This document shows positions 8,273 to 16,467 of a stretch of DNA of 64,000 nucleotides, in pieces (position 1 is the stretch's first letter; each line of letters opens with the position of its first letter). A program made the position numbers and the translations under genes. Origin of the DNA: Acidobacteriaceae bacterium (lineage in GTDB: Bacteria > Acidobacteriota > Terriglobia > Terriglobales > Acidobacteriaceae); contig PKUV01000164.1 of the NCBI GenBank assembly GCA_003131315.1, forward strand, positions 4,123-68,122, written 5' to 3'. The notes under the pieces are model-generated. The model was not told the origin of the DNA. It searched no databases and worked only from the letters and a program-made list of their open reading frames with translations.

Positions 8273-9889
8273 TCAGAAACTCCGCCGAACCCGAAACGGA
8301 ATCACCACCACCGCTTCGAGCGCCACCGGTTTCCCGGCTCTGACTGCTGGCAGGAATTTCCAGCGGGCCAGGGCTTTCGCCGCATAAGAATCGAGACGTT
8401 CGTCCGCGCTGTTGAGGACGCGAATGTCGCCCACCTTCCCATCGGAGTGAATGACCGCATAGAGCGTTACCATGCCGTGCACGTTGGCGCGAATCAATTC
8501 CAGCGGATAGCCGGGGTCCGATTTTTCCGTGGCAACCGGCGCCAGCAGCTCCCCTTCTTTCTGTCCCGCCGCGAGTTCCGCAAACCGGATCACCCAGCTA
8601 CCGGTAGAGGAATTCAGATTCGGCATGTTCAGCGTCATCGCATAGAAGCGCTTGCCGCCAAAAACCTGGCGGTCCACGTCGGTGACCTTATCGTCGGAAA
8701 CCGCAGACGCAGCGCGCGCGCCCGGCGTAGCTCCCGATGACGAAAGACTCGCCATCTCGCGTGCGTCGTCCGCGCCCGAGTCCGCCGCGCCCACGTACAG
8801 GCCAGCCGGTAGAGAGCCATTGGTGCGCGTTTTGAAGCCGCCGCTGCCGACTCCTCGACCGCCCGCGCCCTTCGCTTCCAGTTTCGATCCCGCCAAATCT
8901 GGTGTTCCCGAAGCGCCCGGTTTTCCATGCGGAGTCGCGGCGAATGTTCCCCGGCGATTGCCTCCGGGAACAGCCACGGGTCCGCTGGGCGCGACGGGAT
9001 GAATCCCCAAAGCGATCAGCCGTCCGCCCGCGCTGGCACCGCCCACCGCAGCCATGCTCGGCGGCGGGCCCACCGGTTGTACGCCACCGCCCGGCAGACG
9101 TCCTTTGCCGCGCGCCGCCAGCGAATACTGTTCCGCCAGCGTGAGCTGTGGAGCCGGCGCGACCACGTCACTCGAGCCAATGTTCATGATCCCGACGTGT
9201 CCCTTCGTCGATTGCGTTAATTCCGGCGGCGGCGCAATCACGTCCGATTTCATCGCCGCTCGAACCACACGGTCTGGCGCAAACTGCACGTCCGGCGCGG
9301 GCGCCACAACCTGCGTCTCGGGGGCGACTATGCGGGTCAACCGAGCTCGCGTAGCATCCAGCGGAACCGCCGGAACAATAGCTCCCGTGGCAATGATGTT
9401 GGGCAAGGCGACGTCGTGGTCGAGTTTGAGATCGGGCGGCACGACGATGGTTTGAGACCGGTTGTCCGCTTCCCGCGGAACGGAAAGGATCGGCTGCTTC
9501 GCGTAGGCGGGGTCTCCCTTTTGCGCCTTCGGCGCTTCGGATGCGCCCGTGTCGAGCGATGGCAGATATTCTTCCGGCGAATACGTTACCAGCGACGAGC
9601 GATCAAACGCGGCGCGATCCAGAATTTTTTGCTGCCGAATCCACGAGAGCGAAATCGTCCATATGAGAGCAACGGCCGCCGCGTGCAACAGCGCGGATTG
9701 CAGGAATCGTCCCCACGGCAGCTCTTGCTGGACGAAGACATCCCGCCACATGCCGAATTCGTCGTCACCGGCCAACTCCGCCGGGCGAAGAGCCGCGCGA
9801 ACTCCGCGCCAGAACTCCGGGCTCGTGGGATCGCGTTCCACCAAAAATCTCAACAGTTTTTTCTCCGGGGATTCCATCTCTGGTTCCAA
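8273..9889 (-). CDS. TonB C-terminal-domain energy transducer-like protein
   Basis: 538-aa membrane-anchored protein. A cytoplasmic N-terminus of about 60 residues is followed by one membrane segment (LLHAAAVALIWTISLSWI), then a long low-complexity periplasmic region rich in Pro, Ala and Gly. The C-terminal TonB fold reads YPLELIRANVHGMVTLYAVIHSDGKVGDIRVL...LDSYAAKALARWKFLPAVRAGKPVALEAVVVIPF. Such proteins transmit proton-motive force to outer-membrane transporters, but no exbB/exbD or TonB-dependent receptor is nearby. The cytoplasmic extension is longer than in classical TonB. It converges with the cyclase-like gene, with 44 bp between stops. Confidence 0.8.
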   Translation of the reverse strand: MEPEMESPEKKLLRFLVERDPTSPEFWRGVRAALRPAELAGDDEFGMWRDVFVQQELPWGRFLQSALLHAAAVALIWTISLSWIRQQKILDRAAFDRSSLVTYSPEEYLPSLDTGASEAPKAQKGDPAYAKQPILSVPREADNRSQTIVVPPDLKLDHDVALPNIIATGAIVPAVPLDATRARLTRIVAPETQVVAPAPDVQFAPDRVVRAAMKSDVIAPPPELTQSTKGHVGIMNIGSSDVVAPAPQLTLAEQYSLAARGKGRLPGGGVQPVGPPPSMAAVGGASAGGRLIALGIHPVAPSGPVAVPGGNRRGTFAATPHGKPGASGTPDLAGSKLEAKGAGGRGVGSGGFKTRTNGSLPAGLYVGAADSGADDAREMASLSSSGATPGARAASAVSDDKVTDVDRQVFGGKRFYAMTLNMPNLNSSTGSWVIRFAELAAGQKEGELLAPVATEKSDPGYPLELIRANVHGMVTLYAVIHSDGKVGDIRVLNSADERLDSYAAKALARWKFLPAVRAGKPVALEAVVVIPFRVRRSF

Positions 9890-10072
9890 TTACCCTCTAG
9901 CCAACTCCTACGACGATGCCCCCAGAAGGCGGGATCCGAGGCGCTTTCGCTGCCTCGCCACGGACGGCTACTCTGTAGTCAGATTATAGCTGACCTCAAG
10001 GGGTTGCTTGCCGGCATCGCGTTTTGCCCGCATCACCATCATGGCAGCTATACTGACTGTTTCGAGGTGAGC

Positions 10073-10600
10073 ATGCCGATCCACACAACCCGCTTCTACG
10101 CGCTGCAACTTGCGTGTTTCGTTCTTTTTGCTTTGCTACTTGCGGGCGCGCAGGCGAACCCGAATCGGCAGAAAGAAGATCGGCAGAGCTCAGCGGCGCC
10201 CGGGGCAGATTACTCCGGCTTGTATGGCTTTTTGCGCGATGGCGAGTTTGTTCAGGTCACCGTCGAAGACCAGGGACGCGTTACCGGCTTTGTTTCGCGC
10301 TACGGCGACTCGGAAAGCGATCGCGGCGTCTTTCTGGATCACTTTTTTAAATCGGGTAAGCTCGATGGCAACCAACTCACGTTCACTACCGAGACCGTGC
10401 ATGGCGTATCGTTCGAATTTCGCGGGACGGTCGAGCGGGGCGACGGCAAGAGTCGGGGCGACGAGGCGTACTACGTGCTGAAGGGAACTCTCGTCGAGAA
10501 CACAACCGATGAAGCGAAGAAAACTTCTTCCCGCTCGCGCGAGGTTGCGCTGAAAAGCTTCCCGCAGGATATGGCTCCCCCACACCCGGAAAAGAAGTAG
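10073..10600 (+). CDS. Exported hypothetical protein
   Basis: 175-aa protein with a signal peptide (FYALQLACFVLFALLLAGAQA) and a beta-rich body (YSGLYGFLRDGEFVQVTVEDQGRVTGFVSRYGD...). The repeated hydrophobic and polar strand pattern resembles small lipocalin-like or calycin-like folds, but I do not recognise a family. The frame is open far upstream, where it is antisense to the tonB-like gene, so the ATG at 10073 just before the signal peptide is the sensible start. It is followed at once by a nitroreductase remnant in the same frame. Confidence 0.7.
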   Translation: MPIHTTRFYALQLACFVLFALLLAGAQANPNRQKEDRQSSAAPGADYSGLYGFLRDGEFVQVTVEDQGRVTGFVSRYGDSESDRGVFLDHFFKSGKLDGNQLTFTTETVHGVSFEFRGTVERGDGKSRGDEAYYVLKGTLVENTTDEAKKTSSRSREVALKSFPQDMAPPHPEKK

Positions 10601-10846
10601 GCGGTCAGTCTTCCATCTCTCCGAACCATCGTTCAAAGGATGGCCGAAGTGCTCGGCTACGATACCGCGCCCATGGAAGGCTTTTACGAAGACCAGGTCA
10701 AAGCGACGCTTGGCATTCCCGCCCACGTTCGCGTTGTCGCACTACTTGCCATCGGCCATCGCAAAGGCGAGGACAAGCGCTTCGCCGGACGCTTCGCCAT
10801 GCAGCGCACCGTATTTGCGGAGAAGTGGGGCAATCCGATTCCGTAG
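10601..10846 (+). pseudogene. Nitroreductase family C-terminal remnant
   Basis: From the ATG at 10640 the frame reads MAEVLGYDTAPMEGFYEDQ, then KATLGIPAHVRVVALLAIGHRKGEDK and later FAEKWG. This matches the last third of NfsA/NfnB-type FMN nitroreductases (helix after the active site, then the VALLAIG strand). The first two thirds, including the FMN-binding N-terminus, are absent: the preceding in-frame codon block is cut by the stop of the upstream gene at 10598-10600. A 68-aa product could be made but should not be an enzyme. Best read as a deletion remnant. Confidence 0.7.
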
Positions 10847-10885
10847 CGCCGGGCGGCTCGCCAGCCCTGCTAAGCTCATTCCTGC

Positions 10886-12067
10886 GTGAATCGGAAATAC
10901 GACGTCATCATTTTCGGAGGCGGCGCTGCCGGCCTGATGTGTGCCATGGAAGCCGGCAAGCGGGGCCGGCGTGTTTTGGTACTCGAACGCGCGGATCGAA
11001 TCGGCAAGAAAATCCTGATCTCCGGTGGCGGCCGCTGCAATTTCACCAACCTGCGAACCGGCCCGGAGAATTTTCTTTCGGCCAATCGACACTTCGCTAA
11101 GTCGGCGCTCGCCCGCTATACTCCGGCCGACTTTGTGCGCCTCGTCGAAAAACATCGCATCCCCTACCACGAGAAAAAACTTGGCCAGTTGTTCTGCGAT
11201 CGAGCGGCGAGCGACATCACTGCGATGCTTGAGCAGGAATGCCGCGACGCCGGAGTAGAAATCCGGTGCAACACGAAAGTGAGCGAGGTGCTCAAGAACG
11301 ACCAGTTCACCGTGCAAGCCGAGGACGCCAGCTTCGGCGCGCCCCGCCTGGTGGTCGCCACCGGAGGTTTGTCCATCGCGAAAATCGGCGCCACCTCATT
11401 TGGTTACGATCTGGCCCGGCAATTCGGCTTGAAGATCGAGCCTCCACGCGCCGCCCTGGTCCCTCTCATCTTCAGCGAACGGGAGCGCAAGCGCTGGTGC
11501 GATCTGGCAGGAGTCTCCACCGACGTGGTTGCTTCCACCCGCGGCACGAAGCGCAACACGAAACAAGCGTTCCGCGAAAAAATGCTTTTCACTCATCACG
11601 GCATCAGCGGTCCCGCGATTCTCCAGATCTCTTCTTACTGGGACGGCAAGGAGCCTATTCATCTCGACCTTGCGCCGGACCGCGATCTCACCGCCGATTT
11701 GCGAACGCGTGGCCATCGCGACCAGTCGAGTTGGAAATTGCTGCTGAGAGAAGTCCTGCCTCGCCGCTTCGCGGATCGCTGGCTCGAAACTTATCCTTTA
11801 GCCGGCAACTCCGATCGCGCCTTCGCTGACGCCGAACATCAACTGCATGCGTGGAAAGTCAAGCCGGAAGGGACCGAGGGTTACGGGAAAGCGGAAGTCA
11901 CTGCGGGCGGCGTCGATACCGGCGAACTTTCTGCCAAGACCATGGAAGCCCGGAAAGTGCGTGGCCTTTTTTTCATCGGAGAAGTGGTTGACGTCACCGG
12001 GCAGCTCGGCGGCTTCAACTTCCAGTGGGCCTGGGCGTCCGGATTTTGCGCCGGACAGGCGATGTGA
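10886..12067 (+). CDS. BaiN/HI0933 family FAD-dependent oxidoreductase
   Basis: 393-aa flavoprotein of the HI0933/YhiN (BaiN-like) family. Seen: Rossmann FAD motif VIIFGGGAAGLMCAMEAGKRG at the N-terminus, the family signature KKILISGGGRCNFTN, LVVATGG, and the C-terminal FAD-closing GLFFIGEVVDVTGQLGGFNFQWAWASG. Members reduce unsaturated substrates or have unassigned roles. The start is a GTG at 10886. It stands between the nitroreductase remnant and a convergent GAF-domain gene, with no obvious operon partner. The family is certain, the substrate unknown. Confidence 0.9.
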   Translation: MNRKYDVIIFGGGAAGLMCAMEAGKRGRRVLVLERADRIGKKILISGGGRCNFTNLRTGPENFLSANRHFAKSALARYTPADFVRLVEKHRIPYHEKKLGQLFCDRAASDITAMLEQECRDAGVEIRCNTKVSEVLKNDQFTVQAEDASFGAPRLVVATGGLSIAKIGATSFGYDLARQFGLKIEPPRAALVPLIFSERERKRWCDLAGVSTDVVASTRGTKRNTKQAFREKMLFTHHGISGPAILQISSYWDGKEPIHLDLAPDRDLTADLRTRGHRDQSSWKLLLREVLPRRFADRWLETYPLAGNSDRAFADAEHQLHAWKVKPEGTEGYGKAEVTAGGVDTGELSAKTMEARKVRGLFFIGEVVDVTGQLGGFNFQWAWASGFCAGQAM

Positions 12068-12109
12068 GGATTTCCTGCTAAACAAATACGGGCACTCGAT
12101 GCGGTCGTA

Positions 12110-12661
12110 CTAGATCTCCGCGCCTTCCTGCATGAAGGGCATGCGGGCGAGGATTTCGGCGGCCCGCTCCAGTTGTCTCAGGTCCTCGCCGGTGAAGTCT
12201 GCGCCCGCGAGCGAAGGATCCAGCCCTTTGCGCGAAACCTGCACCACTCCCATCACATTTCCTCCGGAGGACGCCACGGGAACGGACATGATTTTCTGAA
12301 TCGGCATTTGGTCCTGGCTTCGATCTTCTACCTCGGCTCCCAGCTTGACCGCTTCAAACAGGTTGACATGTTTTACGCGCATGAAGGCATTCGACAGAAG
12401 TGGAGTGCGAGTCGCTGCAGTCCGCGCTGCGACCGCCGATCCGGTCAGCGGCAGTACGCCTGCGGATCGCAGCTCGGGCGGAAAGATAAATCGCAGACTA
12501 CCCTTGTCTAACCTGAGCAGCGCCACTTCGTTGCGGCGCACCCGAAGGAGCTGGGCCAGCTTCAGGCAGACTCTATCCGAACTCGGAGATTCCGAAAGCA
12601 TGCGCTCCAATTCGCTGACGCCGGCCTTGGCTGCGAAACCCTGATTGCCAGTCGATGACAT
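12110..12661 (-). CDS. GAF domain protein
   Basis: 183-aa soluble protein. After a short N-terminal helix (SELERMLSESPSSDRVCLKLAQLLRVRRNEVALLRLDKG) it has a GAF-like fold with the diagnostic late strand and helix: QKIMSVPVASSGGNVMGVVQVSRKG, then FTGEDLRQLERAAEILARM. GAF domains sense small ligands or redox state; here there is no kinase, cyclase or DNA-binding output, so it may act as a stand-alone sensor or partner protein. It converges with the flavoprotein gene (43 bp apart) and diverges from the DUF2934 gene across a 292-bp gap. Confidence 0.75.
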   Translation of the reverse strand: MSSTGNQGFAAKAGVSELERMLSESPSSDRVCLKLAQLLRVRRNEVALLRLDKGSLRFIFPPELRSAGVLPLTGSAVAARTAATRTPLLSNAFMRVKHVNLFEAVKLGAEVEDRSQDQMPIQKIMSVPVASSGGNVMGVVQVSRKGLDPSLAGADFTGEDLRQLERAAEILARMPFMQEGAEI

Positions 12662-12953
12662 AGTTGTGGCCCTAGGCTTTACTCATCCATCCTGCGGGCA
12701 CCAGCAACTTTTCGACAAGTTACCAGAGTACTTTTGCTGCTCCGGCAACGGCAGCTCCTGCTTATCCCTGTCCAAAAGGGTGCCTTTTTTGTACGGAGGA
12801 AAGAATTGCCGGCACACTTCCACAGGCATTCGCGTTATAGTTGAATACATCATTCGTCGCAAATAGTCGGATAGCGGCTATCGGGGTATGCGTATGTCGC
12901 TTATTCATTACGTAAGACCATTTTTTGAGTTGGGTATCTGTAAGGAGTACAGT
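12662..12953. promoter_or_regulatory. Divergent intergenic region before the DUF2934 gene
   Basis: A 292-bp non-coding stretch, clearly richer in A+T over 12836-12950 than the flanking genes. It separates the divergent GAF and DUF2934 genes and should hold both promoters. Visible items are a short GATAG/CTATC inverted pair near 12870 and a strong AAGGAG ribosome site about 9 bases before the ATG at 12954. No well-formed sigma-70 pair could be fixed by eye. Confidence 0.4.
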
Positions 12954-13241
12954 ATGGCTCGCAAGACAACCGGAAACGGTATCACCAATCGCAACAAGAA
13001 AACCGAAGCCTCCATTCAGCCTGCCGCCGTGCAGGTTGTGCCCGAAGTTCGCAAGAATGAGAAGCCGGCCAACCTGGTTCCTGTCAATCTCGAAGAAGAG
13101 ATTCGCCTCCGCGCCTACGAACTCTACCTGCAGCGCGCGGCGACTGCGGGCGACGAGAACGGCAACGAGAACCAAGATTGGCTGATTGCGGAGCGCGAGA
13201 TCCGCATACGCTACGGCGGTCAGGAACGCCAGAGGGCGTAG
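12954..13241 (+). CDS. DUF2934 family protein
   Basis: 95-aa basic protein. The C-terminal half shows the DUF2934 signature: EEEIRLRAYELYLQRAA, then ENQDWLIAEREIRIRY. The N-terminal half is Lys/Asn/Gln-rich and probably disordered (ARKTTGNGITNRNKKTEAS). The family is frequent in Acidobacteria and Proteobacteria and has no assigned function. The ATG at 12954 was chosen for its AAGGAG site; an ATG 66 bases upstream lacks one. It is one of the better taxonomic hints in the window. Confidence 0.85.
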   Translation: MARKTTGNGITNRNKKTEASIQPAAVQVVPEVRKNEKPANLVPVNLEEEIRLRAYELYLQRAATAGDENGNENQDWLIAEREIRIRYGGQERQRA

Positions 13242-13352
13242 CTCCCGGCGGGGGTCCGACTTGGCGAGTGCGCGGTAAACGCGGTCTCCGTCTGCATTCC
13301 GCCAGGAGGGGCGCGACCAGAGATGGCAGACACCGGCTTGGTTGAGGACTGC

Positions 13353-16300
13353 CTACTGGCTCTGCGCCGGACGCGATACGGCCGAAGGTCGAGCTTGGGG
13401 GCGAACGCTTGCCAGCCACAGCCGCAGGCGGTCGATGTAGATATAGACCACGGGAGTGGTGAACAGCGTCAGCATCTGGCTCACAATGAGTCCGCCCACG
13501 ATGGTGATGCCGAGCGGGCGTCGCAGCTCCGATCCCGTGCCGGTGCCCAAAGCCAAAGGCAATCCGCCGAGAAGCGCCGCCATGGTCGTCATCATGATGG
13601 GGCGAAAACGCAACAGGCACGCCTCGCGAATCGCGTCCGTCGGAGACTTTCCGTGTTCGCGCTCGGTGTAGAGCGCAAAGTCAATCATCATGATGGCATT
13701 CTTCTTGACGAGTCCGATCAAGAGGACGATCCCGATCAGTCCTATCACGTTGAGCTCGTTCTTCGAAATCAGCAAAGCGAGCAGCGCGCCAACGCCGGCA
13801 GAAGGAAGCGTAGATATGATCGTGATCGGGTGCGCGTAGCTTTCATAGAGAATGCCCAGCACAAGGTAAACGGTCAGCAGCGCAGCCAGGATCAGCAGCG
13901 GTTCGCTGGCCAGCGAGTCCTGGAACGCGGCGGCCGTGCCCTGGAAATTTGCGTGGATCGTGGACGGAAAACCGATGCTGCGCTCGGCGTCTTCAATCAC
14001 GGTGGTCGCATTGCCGAGCGAAACTCCCGGGGCTAGATTGAAAGAGAACGTCACCGACGGATACTGCCCCTGGTGGTTGACCCCGAGCGAGGTGTTGGAC
14101 GGCCCGAAGTGCGCGAGCGACGCCAGCGGCACCGCCGTGTCGTTTTTCGCGCGCACATAGATACTCTGGAGAGCGTCCGTGCTGTTGGCAAATTCCGGAG
14201 CAACTTCCATGACCACGTGATACTGGTTCAGAGCCTTGTACATGATCGAGACCTGGCGCTGGCCAAAGGCATCGTAGAGAGCGGCATCGATATCAGAGGC
14301 GGCGACTCCAAGACGCGCCGCCGTGTCGCGGTCGATCACCACGCTGGCCTGCAGTCCCTTGTCCTGCTGGTCGGTGTTGACGTCACGCAACTGTGGCAGA
14401 GAACGAAGCTTCTGAAGCAACTGCGGCGCCCATTGGTTCATCTCTGCCAGGTCTTCCCCCTGCAGCGTGTACTGGTATTGGGCCTGACCCATGCGCCCGC
14501 CGATGGTCAGATCCTGAGCCGACTGCATGTACAGGGTCGCACCCGGGACCACGGCTAATTTCGATCGCAGACGTCCAATCACTTGATCCGCGCTGATCTT
14601 GCGTTCCGAAAGCGGCTTGAGCGTGATGAACATGCGTCCGGTGTTGTACGTGGTATTGCCGCCGGCGAAGCCCACGATCGTGTTCACCGCAGGATCCTTC
14701 ATTACGATGTTCACGAACTGGTTCATCTTCCCCTTCATGGCGGTGAAGGAAATGTCTTGTGCAGCCTGCACCGATCCGCCGATCCGGCCCGTATCCTGCT
14801 GCGGGAAGAAGCCCTTCGGAACCAGGATGTAGAGATACACGCTGAGGCAGGCGGTCGCGATCGTCACCGCCAGGGTCAACGGCTGATGCCGTAAGACCCA
14901 ATCGAGACCGCGTTTGTATCCGCCCAGCAAGTGGTCAAAAGCCCATTCGCTGGCGAGATAGATGTGCCCGTGCTTTTTCTCACCCAGAGGCCGCAGGAAC
15001 TTGGCGCACATCATGGGCGTCATCGTCAGTGAAATCATCAGTGACATGCCGATGGCGACGCTGAGCACGACCGCGAATTCCCGGAAGAGCCGCCCGACGA
15101 TACCACCCATCAGCAAAATGGGAATAAAAACGGCCACCAGCGAAACGCTCATCGAGAGCACGGTGAATCCGATTTCGCGCGCTCCGCGAAATGCCGCCTG
15201 CACCGGGGTCATCCCCTGCTCGATAAAGCGCGTGACGTTCTCGAGCACCACAATCGCATCGTCCACCACGAAGCCGGTCGAGATCGCCAGCGCCATCAGC
15301 GACAAGTTATCCAGACTGTAGCCCAGCAGGTACATCACTCCGAAAGTGCCAATCAGCGACAGTGGGACCGCTACGGTGGGAATCAAGGTTGCGCGCAACG
15401 TACGCAGAAAAGCGAAGACCACCAGGATGACGAGTATGACCGAGATGATGAGCGTCAACTCGATGTCGGACACCGAGGCTCGCACCGTGGTCGTCCGGTC
15501 GAGAACCACACTTAATTTGATGGCGGGAGAGATCGAAGCCTGCAACTGCGGCAGCGCCGCAAGCACACGATCGACGGTTGCGATAATGTTCGCGCCCGGC
15601 TGGCGCGAGACGATCATCAGCACTCCGGGCTTGCCATTGGCCAGTCCGACGTTATGAATATCTTCGACCGCGTCCTGCACATCGGCGACATCGGCCAGCC
15701 GGACCGGCGCGCCGTTCTTGTAGGCGACGATCAAGTTGCGATACTGATCGGAGCGGAAAATCTGGTCGTTGTCGCGAATCGTCCACGCATTCACGGCGTC
15801 GCTGAATTCGCCCTTGGGAGTGTTGGCGTTTGCCTGGTTGAGCGCTATGCGGACCGCGTCCAAGCCCACGCCCAGCTTGTTCAGAAGCATGGGATTAACT
15901 TCGGCGCGGACGGCAGGTTTTGCGCCGCCGCCGACGAAGACTTGCCCGACACCATCTACCTGCGCTAGTTTCTGGGCGAGGATCGAGTCCGCGGCGTTAT
16001 AAATCTCGGACAGCGGGATGGTGTCGGAGGTGAGAGCCAGGATCAAGATGGGCGCATCTGCCGGGTTGACCTTGCGATACGTGGGATTGCCGGGAAGGTA
16101 CGAGGGTAGTTGGCTGCGTGCCGCATTGATGGCCGCTTGCACGTCGCGTCCGGCGGCATCGATGTTCCGGCTGAGGTCGAACTGGAGAACGATGTTGGTG
16201 GAACCCAGTTGGCTGGTCGAGGTCATCTGGTTCACACCGGCAATGCGTCCGAACTGCCGCTCCAGCGGAGTCGCCACCGCCGAGGCCATCGTTTCCGGGC

Positions 16301-16463
16301 TTGCTCCCGGCAACCCCGCCCCCACCGAGATGACGGGAAACTCCACCTGCGGCAGCGGAGCTACGGGCAGAAAGGTGAATGCTAACACTCCCGAAAGCAG
16401 CAGCGCCGCCCCCAGCAACGAGGTCCCGACCGGTCGCTTGATAAAGGGAGCGGAAATATTCAT
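13353..16463 (-). CDS. mdtC: RND efflux permease, MdtC-like
   Basis: 1036-aa inner-membrane pump of the AcrB superfamily. Seen: N-terminal ISAPFIKRPVGTSLLGAALLL membrane segment, two periplasmic porter regions, the proton-relay [15 protein letters not shown] in TM4 and the second-half repeat ending [31 protein letters not shown]. It pairs with the next gene as an MdtB/MdtC-type heteromeric permease that drives drug or bile-salt-like compounds out with proton influx. The ATG at 16463 starts 4 bp after the mdtB stop, indicating translational coupling. It is the last gene of the minus-strand efflux block. Substrate specificity cannot be read from sequence. Confidence 0.92.
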   Translation of the reverse strand: MNISAPFIKRPVGTSLLGAALLLSGVLAFTFLPVAPLPQVEFPVISVGAGLPGASPETMASAVATPLERQFGRIAGVNQMTSTSQLGSTNIVLQFDLSRNIDAAGRDVQAAINAARSQLPSYLPGNPTYRKVNPADAPILILALTSDTIPLSEIYNAADSILAQKLAQVDGVGQVFVGGGAKPAVRAEVNPMLLNKLGVGLDAVRIALNQANANTPKGEFSDAVNAWTIRDNDQIFRSDQYRNLIVAYKNGAPVRLADVADVQDAVEDIHNVGLANGKPGVLMIVSRQPGANIIATVDRVLAALPQLQASISPAIKLSVVLDRTTTVRASVSDIELTLIISVILVILVVFAFLRTLRATLIPTVAVPLSLIGTFGVMYLLGYSLDNLSLMALAISTGFVVDDAIVVLENVTRFIEQGMTPVQAAFRGAREIGFTVLSMSVSLVAVFIPILLMGGIVGRLFREFAVVLSVAIGMSLMISLTMTPMMCAKFLRPLGEKKHGHIYLASEWAFDHLLGGYKRGLDWVLRHQPLTLAVTIATACLSVYLYILVPKGFFPQQDTGRIGGSVQAAQDISFTAMKGKMNQFVNIVMKDPAVNTIVGFAGGNTTYNTGRMFITLKPLSERKISADQVIGRLRSKLAVVPGATLYMQSAQDLTIGGRMGQAQYQYTLQGEDLAEMNQWAPQLLQKLRSLPQLRDVNTDQQDKGLQASVVIDRDTAARLGVAASDIDAALYDAFGQRQVSIMYKALNQYHVVMEVAPEFANSTDALQSIYVRAKNDTAVPLASLAHFGPSNTSLGVNHQGQYPSVTFSFNLAPGVSLGNATTVIEDAERSIGFPSTIHANFQGTAAAFQDSLASEPLLILAALLTVYLVLGILYESYAHPITIISTLPSAGVGALLALLISKNELNVIGLIGIVLLIGLVKKNAIMMIDFALYTEREHGKSPTDAIREACLLRFRPIMMTTMAALLGGLPLALGTGTGSELRRPLGITIVGGLIVSQMLTLFTTPVVYIYIDRLRLWLASVRPQARPSAVSRPAQSQ

Positions 16464-16467
16464 GACT

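Noticed and set aside
9416-10072. A 394-aa protein including the exported protein at 10073
   Set aside because: The first 219 codons are antisense to the TonB-like gene; the signal peptide begins only at 10073.
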